Below, in pieces: positions 7,748-16,576 of a stretch of DNA of 64,000 nucleotides (its first letter is position 1; every line of letters starts with the position of its first letter). The notes below the pieces were generated by a model that was given only the letters and a program-made list of their open reading frames with translations, had not been told where the DNA came from and did not search any database. Origin of the DNA: Microbacterium sp. cx-55 (GTDB taxonomy: Bacteria > Actinomycetota > Actinomycetes > Actinomycetales > Microbacteriaceae); the NCBI RefSeq assembly GCF_021117345.1, contig NZ_CP088261.1, positions 2,666,001 through 2,730,000 of the forward strand. The letters run 5' to 3'. A program made the position numbers and the translations under genes.

Positions 7748-9322
7748 TTACTCTGTGACGTAGGGGGGTTCGGCCTCGACAAGGTCAGCGTCTTCCTGAT
7801 GTGCCGCACGGCTTCGGACGATGAGGGCGACGACTGCTCCTGCGGCAGCGATGGCCGCGGCGATGAGCATGGTGGTCTGCATCCCGGTGAGGAATGCCGC
7901 GTGAGTGAAGTCGCTGATGACGGACGCCAGTTCTGCATCAGCTCCTTCGGGAACAGGCACCACTCCGCCGGCCACAGCCGAGCCGCCGAACTGGTCGAGT
8001 GATGCGACGAGATCGGTGGGGAGCTCCGAATTGCGCAACAGTCCAGAGAACGCGCTGCTTGTGGCGGCGGCCATGACGCCGCCAAGGACCGCGACGCCGA
8101 GCGTTGCGCCGAGACGTCCCGCGGTCTGCTGAACACCAGCCGCAGCACCGGCCAGCGCGACGGGAGCGTTGCCCACTGTTGCGTTGACGGTCGCGGTCAC
8201 CAGGAGCCCCAGCCCGAAGCCGATCAGTGCCAGGCCGATACCCACCTGGGCATATCCACCCTCGATCTGGGCGAACGACGTGGACACAAGGCCACCAGCA
8301 ACAAGAAGGGAGCCGCCGAAGAGCGCCCAACGGTCACCGATGCGGGTAATTACCCGGCCGGAGAGGATCGCCCCGAAGAGCATGCCACCGCCGAGCGGGA
8401 GCAGCCACAGTCCGACGGTCGTTGGGGCGACGTGCTGAATCTGCAGCCAGAACAGCGAGACGACAAACAGCCCGCCGTTAAGTGCGAAGAATGCGAGCAC
8501 ACTCAAGATCGAACCCGCGGAGAACGAGCGGTCGCGGAACAGCGACAGGGGCACGAGAGGGTCTGCGGCGCGGGCCTCCACGATGACGAATGCGATCGCT
8601 GCACCCGATGCCACGGTGAGAAGCGTGACCGTCGACGGCGCGCTCCACCCGGTGGTCGGTGCATCGATGAGCGCGTACACAATGGCGCTGAGGGACACGA
8701 TGAGGAGGATCGTCCCGGCAATGTCGAAACGAGCGGCCGTGCGGATACGTACTTCTCTCAGCGCCACTGACCCGACGATGAGACAGACGACGGCAACAGG
8801 CACGTTGAGGAACATCGTCCACCGCCATCCGCCAGCCTGCACGATGGCGCCGCCGACGATTGGTCCGGCGGCGATGGAGAGCCCCTGAACCGAGTTGAAC
8901 AGGCCGATGGCTCCTGGCAGGCGCGGCTCGGGAACGTTCGCCCGGAGCAGGGACAGCGCGTTGGTCGTCAAGAATCCGCCGAACACGCCCTGCGCGACGC
9001 GCAGCCCGACGATAAGGGCAATCGGCGAAGACAGTCCGATGAGCAGTGACGTGAGCCCGAATCCTGCGATTCCGATGAGGAATATCCGGCGCCGACCGAA
9101 CCGGTCACCGAGCTTTCCCGCCAGGACGAGAGATCCCGTGAGCCCGAGGAGGTAGGCCGTGGTCACCCACTGCAGATCTGACAACCCGACGCCGAGGTCC
9201 GAGGCGATATCACCGTTCGCCACAGCAAGGATCGTCGTTGCCAAGCCGGGCATCAGCGCACCCAGGGTGACGGCAAGGAGCTGAGCGCGGCCACCCCGCG
9301 TTGGTTGCGCAGCATCGATCAT
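7748..9322 (-). CDS. MFS drug exporter, DHA2 (14-helix) family
   Basis: A 524-residue transporter with the DHA2 architecture. Motif A is GKLGDRFGRRR between helices 2 and 3; TAYLLG lies in helix 2, and GGWRWTMFLNVP marks the helix 6-7 region. Family members are proton-driven exporters of drugs, dyes or antibiotics in the cytoplasmic membrane. The C-terminus is a short acidic tail. It is divergent from a MarR regulator across a 58-bp spacer with a palindrome, the usual arrangement for an inducible efflux pump, and is followed by the SDR gene. Confidence 0.9.
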   Translation of the reverse strand: MIDAAQPTRGGRAQLLAVTLGALMPGLATTILAVANGDIASDLGVGLSDLQWVTTAYLLGLTGSLVLAGKLGDRFGRRRIFLIGIAGFGLTSLLIGLSSPIALIVGLRVAQGVFGGFLTTNALSLLRANVPEPRLPGAIGLFNSVQGLSIAAGPIVGGAIVQAGGWRWTMFLNVPVAVVCLIVGSVALREVRIRTAARFDIAGTILLIVSLSAIVYALIDAPTTGWSAPSTVTLLTVASGAAIAFVIVEARAADPLVPLSLFRDRSFSAGSILSVLAFFALNGGLFVVSLFWLQIQHVAPTTVGLWLLPLGGGMLFGAILSGRVITRIGDRWALFGGSLLVAGGLVSTSFAQIEGGYAQVGIGLALIGFGLGLLVTATVNATVGNAPVALAGAAAGVQQTAGRLGATLGVAVLGGVMAAATSSAFSGLLRNSELPTDLVASLDQFGGSAVAGGVVPVPEGADAELASVISDFTHAAFLTGMQTTMLIAAAIAAAGAVVALIVRSRAAHQEDADLVEAEPPYVTE

Positions 9323-9340
9323 GGAGGAGCCTCTCGAGTA

Positions 9341-9388
9341 GTTTGCAAATCCCCATCACTGTAAGTGTTATTGTTTGTAAATGCAAAC
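9341..9388. promoter_or_regulatory. MarR operator candidate
   Basis: GTTTGTAAATGCAAAC (9373-9388) is a near-palindrome that overlaps the marR start codon. A matching half-site GTTTGCAAA lies at 9341-9349, 32 bp away and closer to the exporter start. The repeated GTTTG/CAAAC arms in an AT-rich island fit binding by a MarR dimer controlling both divergent genes. Confidence 0.68.
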
Positions 9389-9842
9389 CACCTCCGATCC
9401 GCAGCCGCAGGACCGTCACCGCTTGGAACTCGCGCTCGGCGAGGAGATCAACGCCCTCCTGAGTGCTACCCGGGCGTTGAGCGAGCGCAGTGCAGCGCAT
9501 TTTCATGAAGGGCTCCAGCCCGCCGCCTTCCACATCGCTCGTTGGCTGCATGCATTCGGACCGGCGAAGCCCAGCGTCATCGCAGACGCAGTGGGGATGG
9601 ACCGGAGTTCGACGAGCACCCTGATCAGCAAGATGCGAGCCCTCGGCCTCCTCACGAGCTCCCCAGACCCTGCCGACCGTCGCGGGGTGATTGTCACCCT
9701 CACCGCGACCGGCGAGGCTCGGGTAGCGGAGACATTGGAGGAACGCGGCGCGGAGTTCTCCGGGAGGACCCGGGACTGGTCCACAGATGAACTGTCGCAA
9801 CTGGTGGCACTGCTCCACCGGCTTATCGCCGGTGACGAGTGA
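9381..9842 (+). CDS. MarR-family transcriptional regulator
   Basis: A 153-residue winged-helix protein. The recognition region is DAVGMDRSSTSTLISKMRALGLL, followed by the wing DPADRRGVIVTLTATGE, both characteristic of MarR. N- and C-terminal helices would form the dimer interface. It is divergent from the DHA2 exporter and likely represses it and itself until a ligand binds. No cysteine-based redox switch is seen. A bidirectional terminator follows at 9907-9933. Confidence 0.9.
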   Translation: MQTTSDPQPQDRHRLELALGEEINALLSATRALSERSAAHFHEGLQPAAFHIARWLHAFGPAKPSVIADAVGMDRSSTSTLISKMRALGLLTSSPDPADRRGVIVTLTATGEARVAETLEERGAEFSGRTRDWSTDELSQLVALLHRLIAGDE

Positions 9843-9906
9843 GGAGGAGAACTACGTCCCCGCCGTCTGCGAAGGACGTCCCGACAGGGCTCGAATAGGA
9901 AACGCA

Positions 9907-9933
9907 AAAACCCCCGGAATCACCGGGGGTTTT
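9907..9933. terminator. Bidirectional intrinsic terminator
   Basis: AAAACCCCCGG (9907-9917) pairs with CCGGGGGTTTT (9923-9933) around a 5-nt loop. The flanking A- and T-runs make it a terminator in both directions: for marR on the plus strand and for the tRNA genes on the minus strand. Confidence 0.9.
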
Positions 9934-9939
9934 CATCTG

Positions 9940-10013
9940 TAGCAGGAGCGGGGCTTGAACCCGCGACCTCACGATTATGAGTCGTGCGCTCTCACCAACT
10001 GAGCTACCCTGCC
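9940..10013 (-). tRNA. tRNA-Met (anticodon CAT)
   Basis: A 74-nt cloverleaf: acceptor stem GGCAGGG/TCCTGCT with two G-U pairs, anticodon stem CACGA/TCGTG with loop CTCATAA, and T-arm GCGGGTTCAAGCCCCGC. It lacks the initiator features, so it is read as the elongator. A CAT anticodon could also belong to a lysidine-modified tRNA-Ile. CCA is not encoded. Confidence 0.92.
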
Positions 10014-10041
10014 GCATGGCATTCGATGTACGGATGTTGCG

Positions 10042-10113
<72 letters not shown>

Positions 10114-10186
10114 GATCCCCGGACCTGAATCCGGGCAACCAGAAAAGTTTATCAGAGCCAACGCCCGGCGCCGAACCGGATCGGAC

Positions 10187-11635
10187 TCAGCCGCCGGCGT
10201 GCTCGCGCAGCCAGGGCTCGGGGTCGATCGCGGTCGTGCCGTTCTGCAGCACCTCGAAGTGCAGGTGCGCCCCGAACGAGTGGCCCGTGTTGCCGACGAG
10301 GCCGATGATCTGCCCCACCTTGACGGTCTCGCCGGTCTTCACGCGGAGCGAGCCGTACTGCATGTGCCCGTAACGGGTGGAGACCAGCTGACCATCGATC
10401 ACGTGGTCGATGATCACCATCACGCCGTACCCGCCGCCGCTCTCGGTGGCGATGCGCACGGTTCCGTCAGCGACGGCCTGGATCTGTGCCCCCGCGCCGG
10501 GCGTGAAGTCCATGCCCTCGTGCATCGTGCCGCTACGCATTCCGAAGCCGTAGCTGATCGACACACCCACCGGGAACGGCCACTGGATGGCCGACTTCGG
10601 GTCGTTGGTGAAGTAGTCCGAGAAGTGGCTGATGCCGGATGCGGCAGCGATCTCCGCGTTCAGCTGAGCGGTCGACGCCGTCGAATACTGGTCGCTGCGG
10701 TCGAGCGCGGTCGTCTGTGCGTCTGCCGGTGCCACGTACGCCTGGATCTCATCATCCGAGATCGACGACGCGGTGCCCGAGGCGATCGACATCGACGACG
10801 CGGCCACATCATTGCCCGCCGCGGCGACGGCCTCGGCGGGGGTCGTGAGCCCGACGGCGAGAAGACCGACGATGCCCATGACGCCGACGGATGCGGATGC
10901 AGCGGTGGCGCGCTTGAACGACGCGCCACTGAACCGGCGGCGACGGGGAGCGGCGGTCTCGGCCGGCTCGATAGCGGGCTCGTCAGCGATTGCGGCCGCG
11001 GCAACCTGGATCGGGGTCTCCCCCGTGAAGGCGAAGAGCCGCGCGGCGGCCTCGAACTCGTCGACGATCGCGTGCGCCTCGGCGTCGTCCACCAGAACGG
11101 CCTCGGTGAACGCGGCCTCCTCGGCTTCTGCGGCAGTGACCTCGGGAACGAGAATCTCGGCGGACGGCGACGCAGCGGTCAGGTCGGCAGGGGCGGCGAC
11201 GGCGACCATCGGCGGCGCGCTCTCGGCGGCCGGCGCGTCATCGATCGCGTCCCGCGCCACCTCGACGGGCACAGCTTCTGCATCGGCGGCGAGCACCGCG
11301 GGGTTCTCGTCCGCGATCGCCGCTGCCGCCGCGGCCCGCAGGGCGCGCTCGCGCAGCTGCTTCCGGGTCGGGGCACCGGAGACGGTCGGACGCACGTCGT
11401 CTGCGACGGCGGAAGCGGAAACGGCGAAGTCGGCCGCGGGCGGCTGCGGCGCGTCGGCCGGCGAGGCCCCGGCGGAGCGGGGCTGCGCCCAGAACGTCGC
11501 GGGACGGGATGCGGCCGTGCGCGTACGGCGGGCGTTCGTCGCATCCGGGGTCTCCGAGACGATCGCAGGCGCTGCCTGCTGCCGGCTGGAGCGCCGGGTG
11601 GGCGCGGCGTCAGCCTGGTGGTTCTCGGTTGTCAA
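10187..11635 (-). CDS. M23-family peptidoglycan endopeptidase with long disordered N-terminal region
   Basis: A 482-residue protein. Residues 1 to about 235 are Ala/Glu/Asp/Pro-rich low complexity. One membrane segment (GVMGIVGLLAVGLTTP, about 243-262) follows, and a LytM/M23 domain occupies about 350-478. The zinc-site motifs HEGMD and HLHFE and the glycine-rich core SGGGYGVMV are intact, so it should be an active cell-wall endopeptidase facing outward. The start is the TTG at 11635, the only start codon in frame before the upstream stop. The large charged N-terminus before the membrane segment is unusual for M23 enzymes and would be cytoplasmic. Confidence 0.88.
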   Translation of the reverse strand: MTTENHQADAAPTRRSSRQQAAPAIVSETPDATNARRTRTAASRPATFWAQPRSAGASPADAPQPPAADFAVSASAVADDVRPTVSGAPTRKQLRERALRAAAAAAIADENPAVLAADAEAVPVEVARDAIDDAPAAESAPPMVAVAAPADLTAASPSAEILVPEVTAAEAEEAAFTEAVLVDDAEAHAIVDEFEAAARLFAFTGETPIQVAAAAIADEPAIEPAETAAPRRRRFSGASFKRATAASASVGVMGIVGLLAVGLTTPAEAVAAAGNDVAASSMSIASGTASSISDDEIQAYVAPADAQTTALDRSDQYSTASTAQLNAEIAAASGISHFSDYFTNDPKSAIQWPFPVGVSISYGFGMRSGTMHEGMDFTPGAGAQIQAVADGTVRIATESGGGYGVMVIIDHVIDGQLVSTRYGHMQYGSLRVKTGETVKVGQIIGLVGNTGHSFGAHLHFEVLQNGTTAIDPEPWLREHAGG

Positions 11636-11779
11636 CGCGTGTATAGCCTCGGTCGGGTCGCATCGGGACGCGACGAACTCGTCAAAATGAAGGAGGTGCT
11701 CATCCTCGGCTTTCGGGTGCCGAAGATAACGAATAGGTAAACACTAACGCGGGCAGGCTGAGAATGCCATCCGGGCCGG

Positions 11780-12586
11780 TCACGCCGAGACGACGTCGGT
11801 GAGCCGTTCGAAGAACTCCGGTGCTGCCGCGATGGTCATCGTGCGGCTCGGCCGCTCCCCCGCGTACCCACCGACGCGACCGCCTGATTCTTCGACGATG
11901 AGCGCGCCCGCGGCATGATCCCACGGGTGCAGCCCGCGCTCGTAGTACGCGTCGATGCGCCCGGCGGCGACGCCGGTGAGGTCGAGGGATGCCGCCCCGA
12001 TCCGCCGGATGTCGCGGGCGAGCGGCATGACGGTCTGCAGGCGAGCGAGGTCTCCGGCGTGCGTTGCCGGGTCGTATCCGAAGCCCGTGGCGATCAGCGC
12101 GCCGGCCGCAGACGGCTCGGCGACCTGCAGACGACGGTCACCTTCGATGGCCGAACGGAGCTCGGCGCCCTCGCCGCGCGCGGCCGTGAACAGCTCATCG
12201 ACGGCGGGGTTGAAGACGGCACCGGCGAGCGCCGACCACTCCGCGGGCGTCGCCGGGCCGCTGACGGCCGCGATGCTCACCGCATACGCGGGAATGCCGT
12301 AGGCGTAGTTCACGGTGCCGTCGATCGGGTCGACGACCCACGTGATGCCGCTCCCGGACGCACTCGCATCGGACTCCTCGCCGAGGAACCCGTCGCCGGG
12401 GCGCTCGGTGGCCAGGCGCGCGCGGATCAGGTTCTCGACCTCGCGGTCCGCATCCGTCACGATGTCAGCCAGCGCCGACTTCGTCGCGGCGATCCTCACA
12501 CCCTCACGACGACGGCGAGCGGCGAGCGCGCCGGCTTCGCGGGCGATGTCGATGGCCAGGGACTGGAGCTCGAGCGGAGTCGTCAT
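11780..12586 (-). CDS. Inositol monophosphatase family protein
   Basis: A 268-residue member of the Mg-dependent IMPase superfamily. The metal-binding motifs are all present: DIVTDADRE, GEES, WVVDPIDGTVNY and WDHAAGALIVEESGG. Family enzymes dephosphorylate inositol-1-phosphate, histidinol-phosphate or related sugar phosphates; the exact substrate is not visible. ATG 12586 lies exactly 6 nt after TAGCGT, which suggests a leaderless transcript. Confidence 0.9.
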   Translation of the reverse strand: MTTPLELQSLAIDIAREAGALAARRRREGVRIAATKSALADIVTDADREVENLIRARLATERPGDGFLGEESDASASGSGITWVVDPIDGTVNYAYGIPAYAVSIAAVSGPATPAEWSALAGAVFNPAVDELFTAARGEGAELRSAIEGDRRLQVAEPSAAGALIATGFGYDPATHAGDLARLQTVMPLARDIRRIGAASLDLTGVAAGRIDAYYERGLHPWDHAAGALIVEESGGRVGGYAGERPSRTMTIAAAPEFFERLTDVVSA

Positions 12587-12616
12587 GCCCCCACGCTACC
12601 GGCGCTCCACCCCGGG

Positions 12617-13576
12617 TCAGCGCGGCGGCAGCGGGGGCGGCGGCGGGACGTCGGAGTAGCCGGCCGGCGGCTGGGCCGGCGCAGGTGCGGCCGGCGCGGG
12701 AGCCTCCGCGGGGGCCGGGGCGTGAGCCTCCGCGGGGGCCGGGGCGTACGCATCCGGAGCGGGAGTCTCGGCGGGGGCGGCGAGCGGCGCCGCGGGGTGC
12801 ACGTAGCCCGTCGGGTAGCCGGTGTAGTAGGCCTGCCAGTCGGGCGAACCGTCGGGCAGGACGGGCAACGGCGTCACGCCGTCGACGAAGGTGGGCCAGG
12901 TCTGGCCGCCGCTCGCTCCCGCGGTGCGCGGACGCTTCGGGGCGAACAGAACGTTCACGAGCGGAACGAGCGCCGTACCGACCGCCGCAAGGATCGACAC
13001 CGCGACCACGATGCGCCAGTAGAGATCGTCGAACTCGAAGTACTCGCGCACGGTGAGCGGGACGATCAGCAGAAGCGTCAGGATCGTCACGAGCGCGATC
13101 GTGGTGTACCCCGCCGCCAGGTTGAAGGTCGTCGGCGCCCGGAAGATCGCCCGAGTGTAGAGGCGCACGTGCAGCACGGCGAGCTGCACGATGAGCGCGA
13201 CCAGCAGGAACGACAGGAATCGCGTGAGCCCGATGGGCTCGTACGACATGAACGAACGGTCGGGCATCCAGATGAGGACGGCACCGACCAGCAGGATGAG
13301 CACCCACGCTGCCATGCTCACGAGCGCAAACCACGCCGGCCGGTTCGGGGCGAGGTGCGCGTCGAGGATCGCCGCGCCGGCGAAAGCCGCGAGCAGCAGG
13401 ATCGTCAGGAACGCCCGCCCGACGATGCCGTTCTGCGTGCCGACGAGCACCCAGACCACACTGACGAGCGCCGCAGCGATGAGCGCACCGATCGCGACCC
13501 AGATCGCGATCCGCACGAGGCGGGAACTGCGGTCATCGGTCGGTGGCGCGGTGGGCGTGGGGTTCGGCACGGTCAT
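12617..13576 (-). CDS. Multi-pass membrane protein with proline/alanine-rich C-terminus
   Basis: A 319-residue protein. It has a short Pro/Thr-rich N-terminus, about six hydrophobic segments over residues 20-215, and a low-complexity C-terminal third made of repeated APAPAEA units ending in PPPPPLPPR. No family recognised. ATG 13576 has AGAGGGAG upstream and is preferred to an in-frame ATG at 13618. It lies 30 nt before the IMPase start on the same strand, but that gene has its own TAnnnT element, so they need not be an operon. Confidence 0.7.
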   Translation of the reverse strand: MTVPNPTPTAPPTDDRSSRLVRIAIWVAIGALIAAALVSVVWVLVGTQNGIVGRAFLTILLLAAFAGAAILDAHLAPNRPAWFALVSMAAWVLILLVGAVLIWMPDRSFMSYEPIGLTRFLSFLLVALIVQLAVLHVRLYTRAIFRAPTTFNLAAGYTTIALVTILTLLLIVPLTVREYFEFDDLYWRIVVAVSILAAVGTALVPLVNVLFAPKRPRTAGASGGQTWPTFVDGVTPLPVLPDGSPDWQAYYTGYPTGYVHPAAPLAAPAETPAPDAYAPAPAEAHAPAPAEAPAPAAPAPAQPPAGYSDVPPPPPLPPR

Positions 13577-13676
13577 GTCGCAGATGCTCCCTCTGCAGGC
13601 TGGCGCCCGCCCTGTCATCCTGGCATGCCGGGTCGGAAGCCGCCGACGGCTTGTGGATCACGCGCTAATCCGCCTC

Positions 13677-13744
13677 GCGACCGCATCCGGTGAGCGTCGC
13701 GACCGCATCCGGGTCAGCGTTGCGACCGCATCCGGGTCAGCGCC
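13677..13744. repeat. Three tandem 22-23 bp repeats across the 3' end of an MFS gene
   Basis: Copies at 13677-13698, 13699-13721 and 13722-13744 share the core GCGACCGCATCCGG followed by (G)TCAGCG or TGAGCG. The third copy contains the TCA that encodes the stop of the MFS gene on the minus strand. Each unit includes CCGCATCC, the octamer common in this genome. It looks like a recent tandem duplication of a gene end. Confidence 0.8.
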
Positions 13745-14954
13745 GCGAGAGGCGACGGGCGAGCAGAACGCCGACCGTGCCCAGCACCGCGGCGACGAGC
13801 ATGGCGGATGCCGACACCGCGGTCGTGTGCGCGGGACTCGTCGCACCGCCGCTCACGGCGCCGAGCCAGGGCCCGGTGGCGATGCCGATATTGAAGAAGA
13901 CGACCACGCCGGCGCTCGCGAGCGGCCGGGTGCGCTCGGTCGACGTGCGCATCAGGATCGCATTAAGAAGCGGGAAGACCGCGCCGAACATGAGACCCCA
14001 CACGATGAACCCGACGATCACCGCGGGCAGGGAGCCGGCCGCAACCGTGAGCAACACGAACGCCGCGGTGAACACCACCAGGACGATGCTGAGCGAGCTC
14101 CGCGGGAACCGGTCGGCGAGATAGCCGGCGAGCACGACGCCGAGCAGTCCGGCGGCACCGTAGATGAGGAGCAGTCCGGCCGCCCACTCCGGCTCGATCG
14201 ACGCGGCGATCGACAGGTAGGGCCGCACGTAGGTGAACGACGCGAACTGGGCCATCGCGATGAGCACGGCGGCGAGGCTGAAGACGAGAATCGCGGGGGT
14301 CGACGGATCACGCCAGAACCCGCCGCGATTCGCCTGTCGCACGGTCTCGGCCGACGTCGCGCGCGCCGGAAGCGAACGGATGATGACGACCGCCAGCACC
14401 GCGGCGACGAGCGAGAGCAGCACGAACGCGGGCCGCCACCCGACCGCCTGCGCCAGCAGTGTCGCCGCCGGAAGGGTGAGGGCCGTGGCGAGCGTGCCGC
14501 CCGCCGTGACGATGGCGAGGCCGCGCCCGAGATAGGTGGGAGAGAGCAGCGAGGTCGCGTAGACGACGACGACCGACCAGAAGACCCCGTGCGCGACCGC
14601 CGCGACGACGCGGGTCGCGATCACGAGGCCGTAGTCGGGGGCGAACGAGGTGGCGAGGTTTGCGACCGCGAAGACGGCGAGCGCGATCCCGAGCACGAGT
14701 CGACGGTCACGAGCGGCGAGAAGGCGCGCCAGCGGCAGACTCGTGACGATCACCGTCAGCGCCCACACCGAGATGAGCGAGCCGATCTGTTCGGGGCTCA
14801 CGCGAAGGTCGTCGGCCATCTCCGGCAGAAGCCCGGCGGGCAGCGATTCCGCGGTCACCGTCACGAGCACCGCGGCCGACAGCACCAGCAGCGCGCGCAG
14901 CGGCATCCGCGGTGTCGTCGACACGGTCGGCACCGAGGCCGTGGAAGAAGTCAT
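13737..14954 (-). CDS. MFS transporter, DHA1-type (arabinose/chloramphenicol exporter-like)
   Basis: A 405-residue, twelve-helix transporter. Motif-A-like segments LARLLAARDRR and AGYLADRFPRS occur after helix 2 and helix 8, and the overall pattern fits the AraJ/CmlA-type DHA1 exporters. Substrate unknown. It is divergent from a MerR-family regulator with a perfect dyad between them, so it is probably the regulated target. The stop codon lies inside a triplicated 23-bp repeat. Confidence 0.88.
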   Translation of the reverse strand: MTSSTASVPTVSTTPRMPLRALLVLSAAVLVTVTAESLPAGLLPEMADDLRVSPEQIGSLISVWALTVIVTSLPLARLLAARDRRLVLGIALAVFAVANLATSFAPDYGLVIATRVVAAVAHGVFWSVVVVYATSLLSPTYLGRGLAIVTAGGTLATALTLPAATLLAQAVGWRPAFVLLSLVAAVLAVVIIRSLPARATSAETVRQANRGGFWRDPSTPAILVFSLAAVLIAMAQFASFTYVRPYLSIAASIEPEWAAGLLLIYGAAGLLGVVLAGYLADRFPRSSLSIVLVVFTAAFVLLTVAAGSLPAVIVGFIVWGLMFGAVFPLLNAILMRTSTERTRPLASAGVVVFFNIGIATGPWLGAVSGGATSPAHTTAVSASAMLVAAVLGTVGVLLARRLSRR

Positions 14955-14970
14955 GTGTCGAGCGTAAACT

Positions 14971-14986
14971 TTGACATCAGTGTCAA
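14971..14986. promoter_or_regulatory. MerR operator/promoter dyad
   Basis: TTGACATCAGTGTCAA is a perfect dyad (TTGACA-N4-TGTCAA) between merR (15010) and the MFS gene (14954). Its TTGACA also matches a -35 element. This is the kind of site a MerR dimer distorts to activate or repress a divergent promoter. Confidence 0.78.
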
Positions 14987-15009
14987 TGTCAACTCGCGAG
15001 GCGGTGGCG

Positions 15010-15384
15010 ATGAAAATCGGTCAGGTCGCAGAGCTCACCGGTATCCCGACGCGGATGCTGCGTTACTACGAACAGCAGGGGCTGCTCGCCTCCGAGCGCA
15101 GCCTCAACGGCTACCGCACCTACACCGAGACGGACGTGGAGCGGGCGACGCGCGTGCGCGCGCTCATCCAGTCGGGCCTGTCGACGCGGATGGCGAAGAT
15201 CGTGCTCGACCTCGAGGATCAGAACGAGCGTGCCGTTCCGCCCGAATGCTCGGTGCCGCTGGCGCAAGAGCTCGCCGCCGAACTCGACGCACTCGACAGC
15301 CGGCTCAGCTGCCTCACGCGCAGCCGCGACGCTCTCGCGCGCTACCTGCAGCGCGCAGCGCCCGACGGCGTCGCTACCTCGTGA
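15010..15384 (+). CDS. MerR-family transcriptional regulator
   Basis: A 124-residue protein: an N-terminal MerR winged helix (MKIGQVAELTGIPTRMLRYY, then NGYRTYTETDVERATRVRAL), a dimerisation helix, and a short effector tail containing two cysteines (PECS and LSCL). The two cysteines might sense metal or redox state, but they do not match a defined MerR, CueR or SoxR pattern. ATG 15010 is chosen because the HTH begins there and GAGG lies 8-9 nt upstream. Probable regulator of the divergent MFS exporter. Confidence 0.9.
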   Translation: MKIGQVAELTGIPTRMLRYYEQQGLLASERSLNGYRTYTETDVERATRVRALIQSGLSTRMAKIVLDLEDQNERAVPPECSVPLAQELAAELDALDSRLSCLTRSRDALARYLQRAAPDGVATS

Positions 15385-15418
15385 GTGTCGGGCCGTTCAC
15401 CACGGCACTCACGGCATG

Positions 15419-15451
15419 AAGAAAGGCCCCCGCGATGCGAGGGCCTTTCTT
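15419..15451. terminator. Bidirectional intrinsic terminator
   Basis: AAGAAAGGCCC (15419-15429) and GGGCCTTTCTT (15441-15451) form an 11-bp stem with an 11-nt loop. It can end merR transcripts on the plus strand and the tRNA-Tyr transcript on the minus strand. Confidence 0.85.
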
Positions 15452-15458
15452 CGTTTGG

Positions 15459-15540
15459 TGGCAGGTGAGGGATTCGAACCCCCGAATGCTGAGCAGTCTG
15501 ATTTACAGTCAGATCCCTTTGGCCGCTTGGGTAACCTGCC
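15459..15540 (-). tRNA. tRNA-Tyr (anticodon GTA)
   Basis: An 82-nt class II tRNA: acceptor GGCAGGT/ACCTGCC, anticodon loop CTGTAAA, a long variable arm and T-loop GTTCGAAT. Discriminator A; CCA is not encoded. A terminator lies 7 nt downstream. Confidence 0.94.
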
Positions 15541-15650
15541 AGGTGCGCACCCGCCCGGCTTATGCAGTCGACCAGAGGCGCGATTGACAATCCTACCTGC
15601 AACCTGGCGCGCATCGAAATCCGATCCGCGCACACCGGGCTCGCGGGCGA

Positions 15651-16574
15651 TCAGCTGCCCGGACGCTCCGGATCCAGGCCCGTGAGAGCCGACGGGAGCC
15701 GCAGAAGCGCACCCTCGAAACGGCACGTTGCGGCGGCGACATCCATGGCTCGTTCGAGGAGCGCCGCCCATTCCGCAGCGGATGCGGGGTGCTCGGCCAG
15801 CAGCGTCGCCACCGCCGACGACAGCACCGCATCCCCCGCGCCCATCGTGTCGACGATCGGGCCCGGCGCGGCGGCGATCGGGCGGGTGACATCGACACCC
15901 GCGGCGACCACGCCGGCACCGCCCGCGCCCCGAGTGGTGAGCACCGCGACGGCGCCGTCGGCACGCAGACGGTCGCGGAGCGCGTCGAGATCGCCGCCGT
16001 AAAGCAGGTCGGCGTCGTCCTCGCCGACCTTCACGAGGTCGGCCATTCGGGCGACCGCCTCGAAACCGCGCACGAAGCGGTCGCGGTCGTGCATCATGCC
16101 CTCGCGCGGGTTCGGATCGATCGCGACGAGGCCGTCCGCATCCGCGAGGGCCGAGGCGAGCTCCGCCGTCTGCTCCTCGTCGTCGAACGGCATGCAGCTG
16201 ACCACGGTGATCGCGGCTCCCGCTATCGCGGCGCGCTCGGCCTCACCGAACCGCACCCGCCGAGCCTGCGCCGCGTCGTTGAACACGTAGACCGGTTCGC
16301 CGCCGGGCCCGCGCGTGCTGGTCGCGCGGGAGCTGCCGAGCGGCGAGATCGTCGCGATCAGCGCCACGCCGTAGTCATCGAGGTACGAGCGAATCTGCGC
16401 GCCCGCCTCATCGTCGCCGACCATCGCAATGAGGGTCGCGGGAAATCCGAGCCGGGCGAGGCCGACCGCCACGTTCAACGCGGCGCCGCCGACGAACTCG
16501 CGCGAGCCCTCCGCATCCTGGATCTCATCGATGAGTGCGTCGCCGATGACGACGACGGGTCGCACGCTCGCCAT
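15651..16574 (-). CDS. PfkB-family carbohydrate kinase
   Basis: A 307-residue ribokinase-fold enzyme. The N-terminal GGAALNVAVGLARLG is the PfkB signature 1 region. The C-terminal DTMGAGDAVLSS contains the catalytic Asp and the anion hole (GAGD). Likely a sugar or nucleoside kinase; a fructokinase-type enzyme is plausible but the substrate is not determined. ATG 16574 lies 2 nt after the stop of the FBP-domain gene, so the two are translationally coupled. Confidence 0.88.
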   Translation of the reverse strand: MASVRPVVVIGDALIDEIQDAEGSREFVGGAALNVAVGLARLGFPATLIAMVGDDEAGAQIRSYLDDYGVALIATISPLGSSRATSTRGPGGEPVYVFNDAAQARRVRFGEAERAAIAGAAITVVSCMPFDDEEQTAELASALADADGLVAIDPNPREGMMHDRDRFVRGFEAVARMADLVKVGEDDADLLYGGDLDALRDRLRADGAVAVLTTRGAGGAGVVAAGVDVTRPIAAAPGPIVDTMGAGDAVLSSAVATLLAEHPASAAEWAALLERAMDVAAATCRFEGALLRLPSALTGLDPERPGS

Positions 16575-16576
16575 GT

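Noticed and set aside
11636..11779. Riboswitch (c-di-AMP type) upstream of the M23 gene
   Set aside because: Such switches precede some actinobacterial cell-wall hydrolases, but I could not find the conserved GGGGGAT-type core or a closing stem in these 144 bases.
13677..13744. CRISPR-like tandem units
   Set aside because: The copies abut without spacers, number only three and include a stop codon. No cas gene is near.
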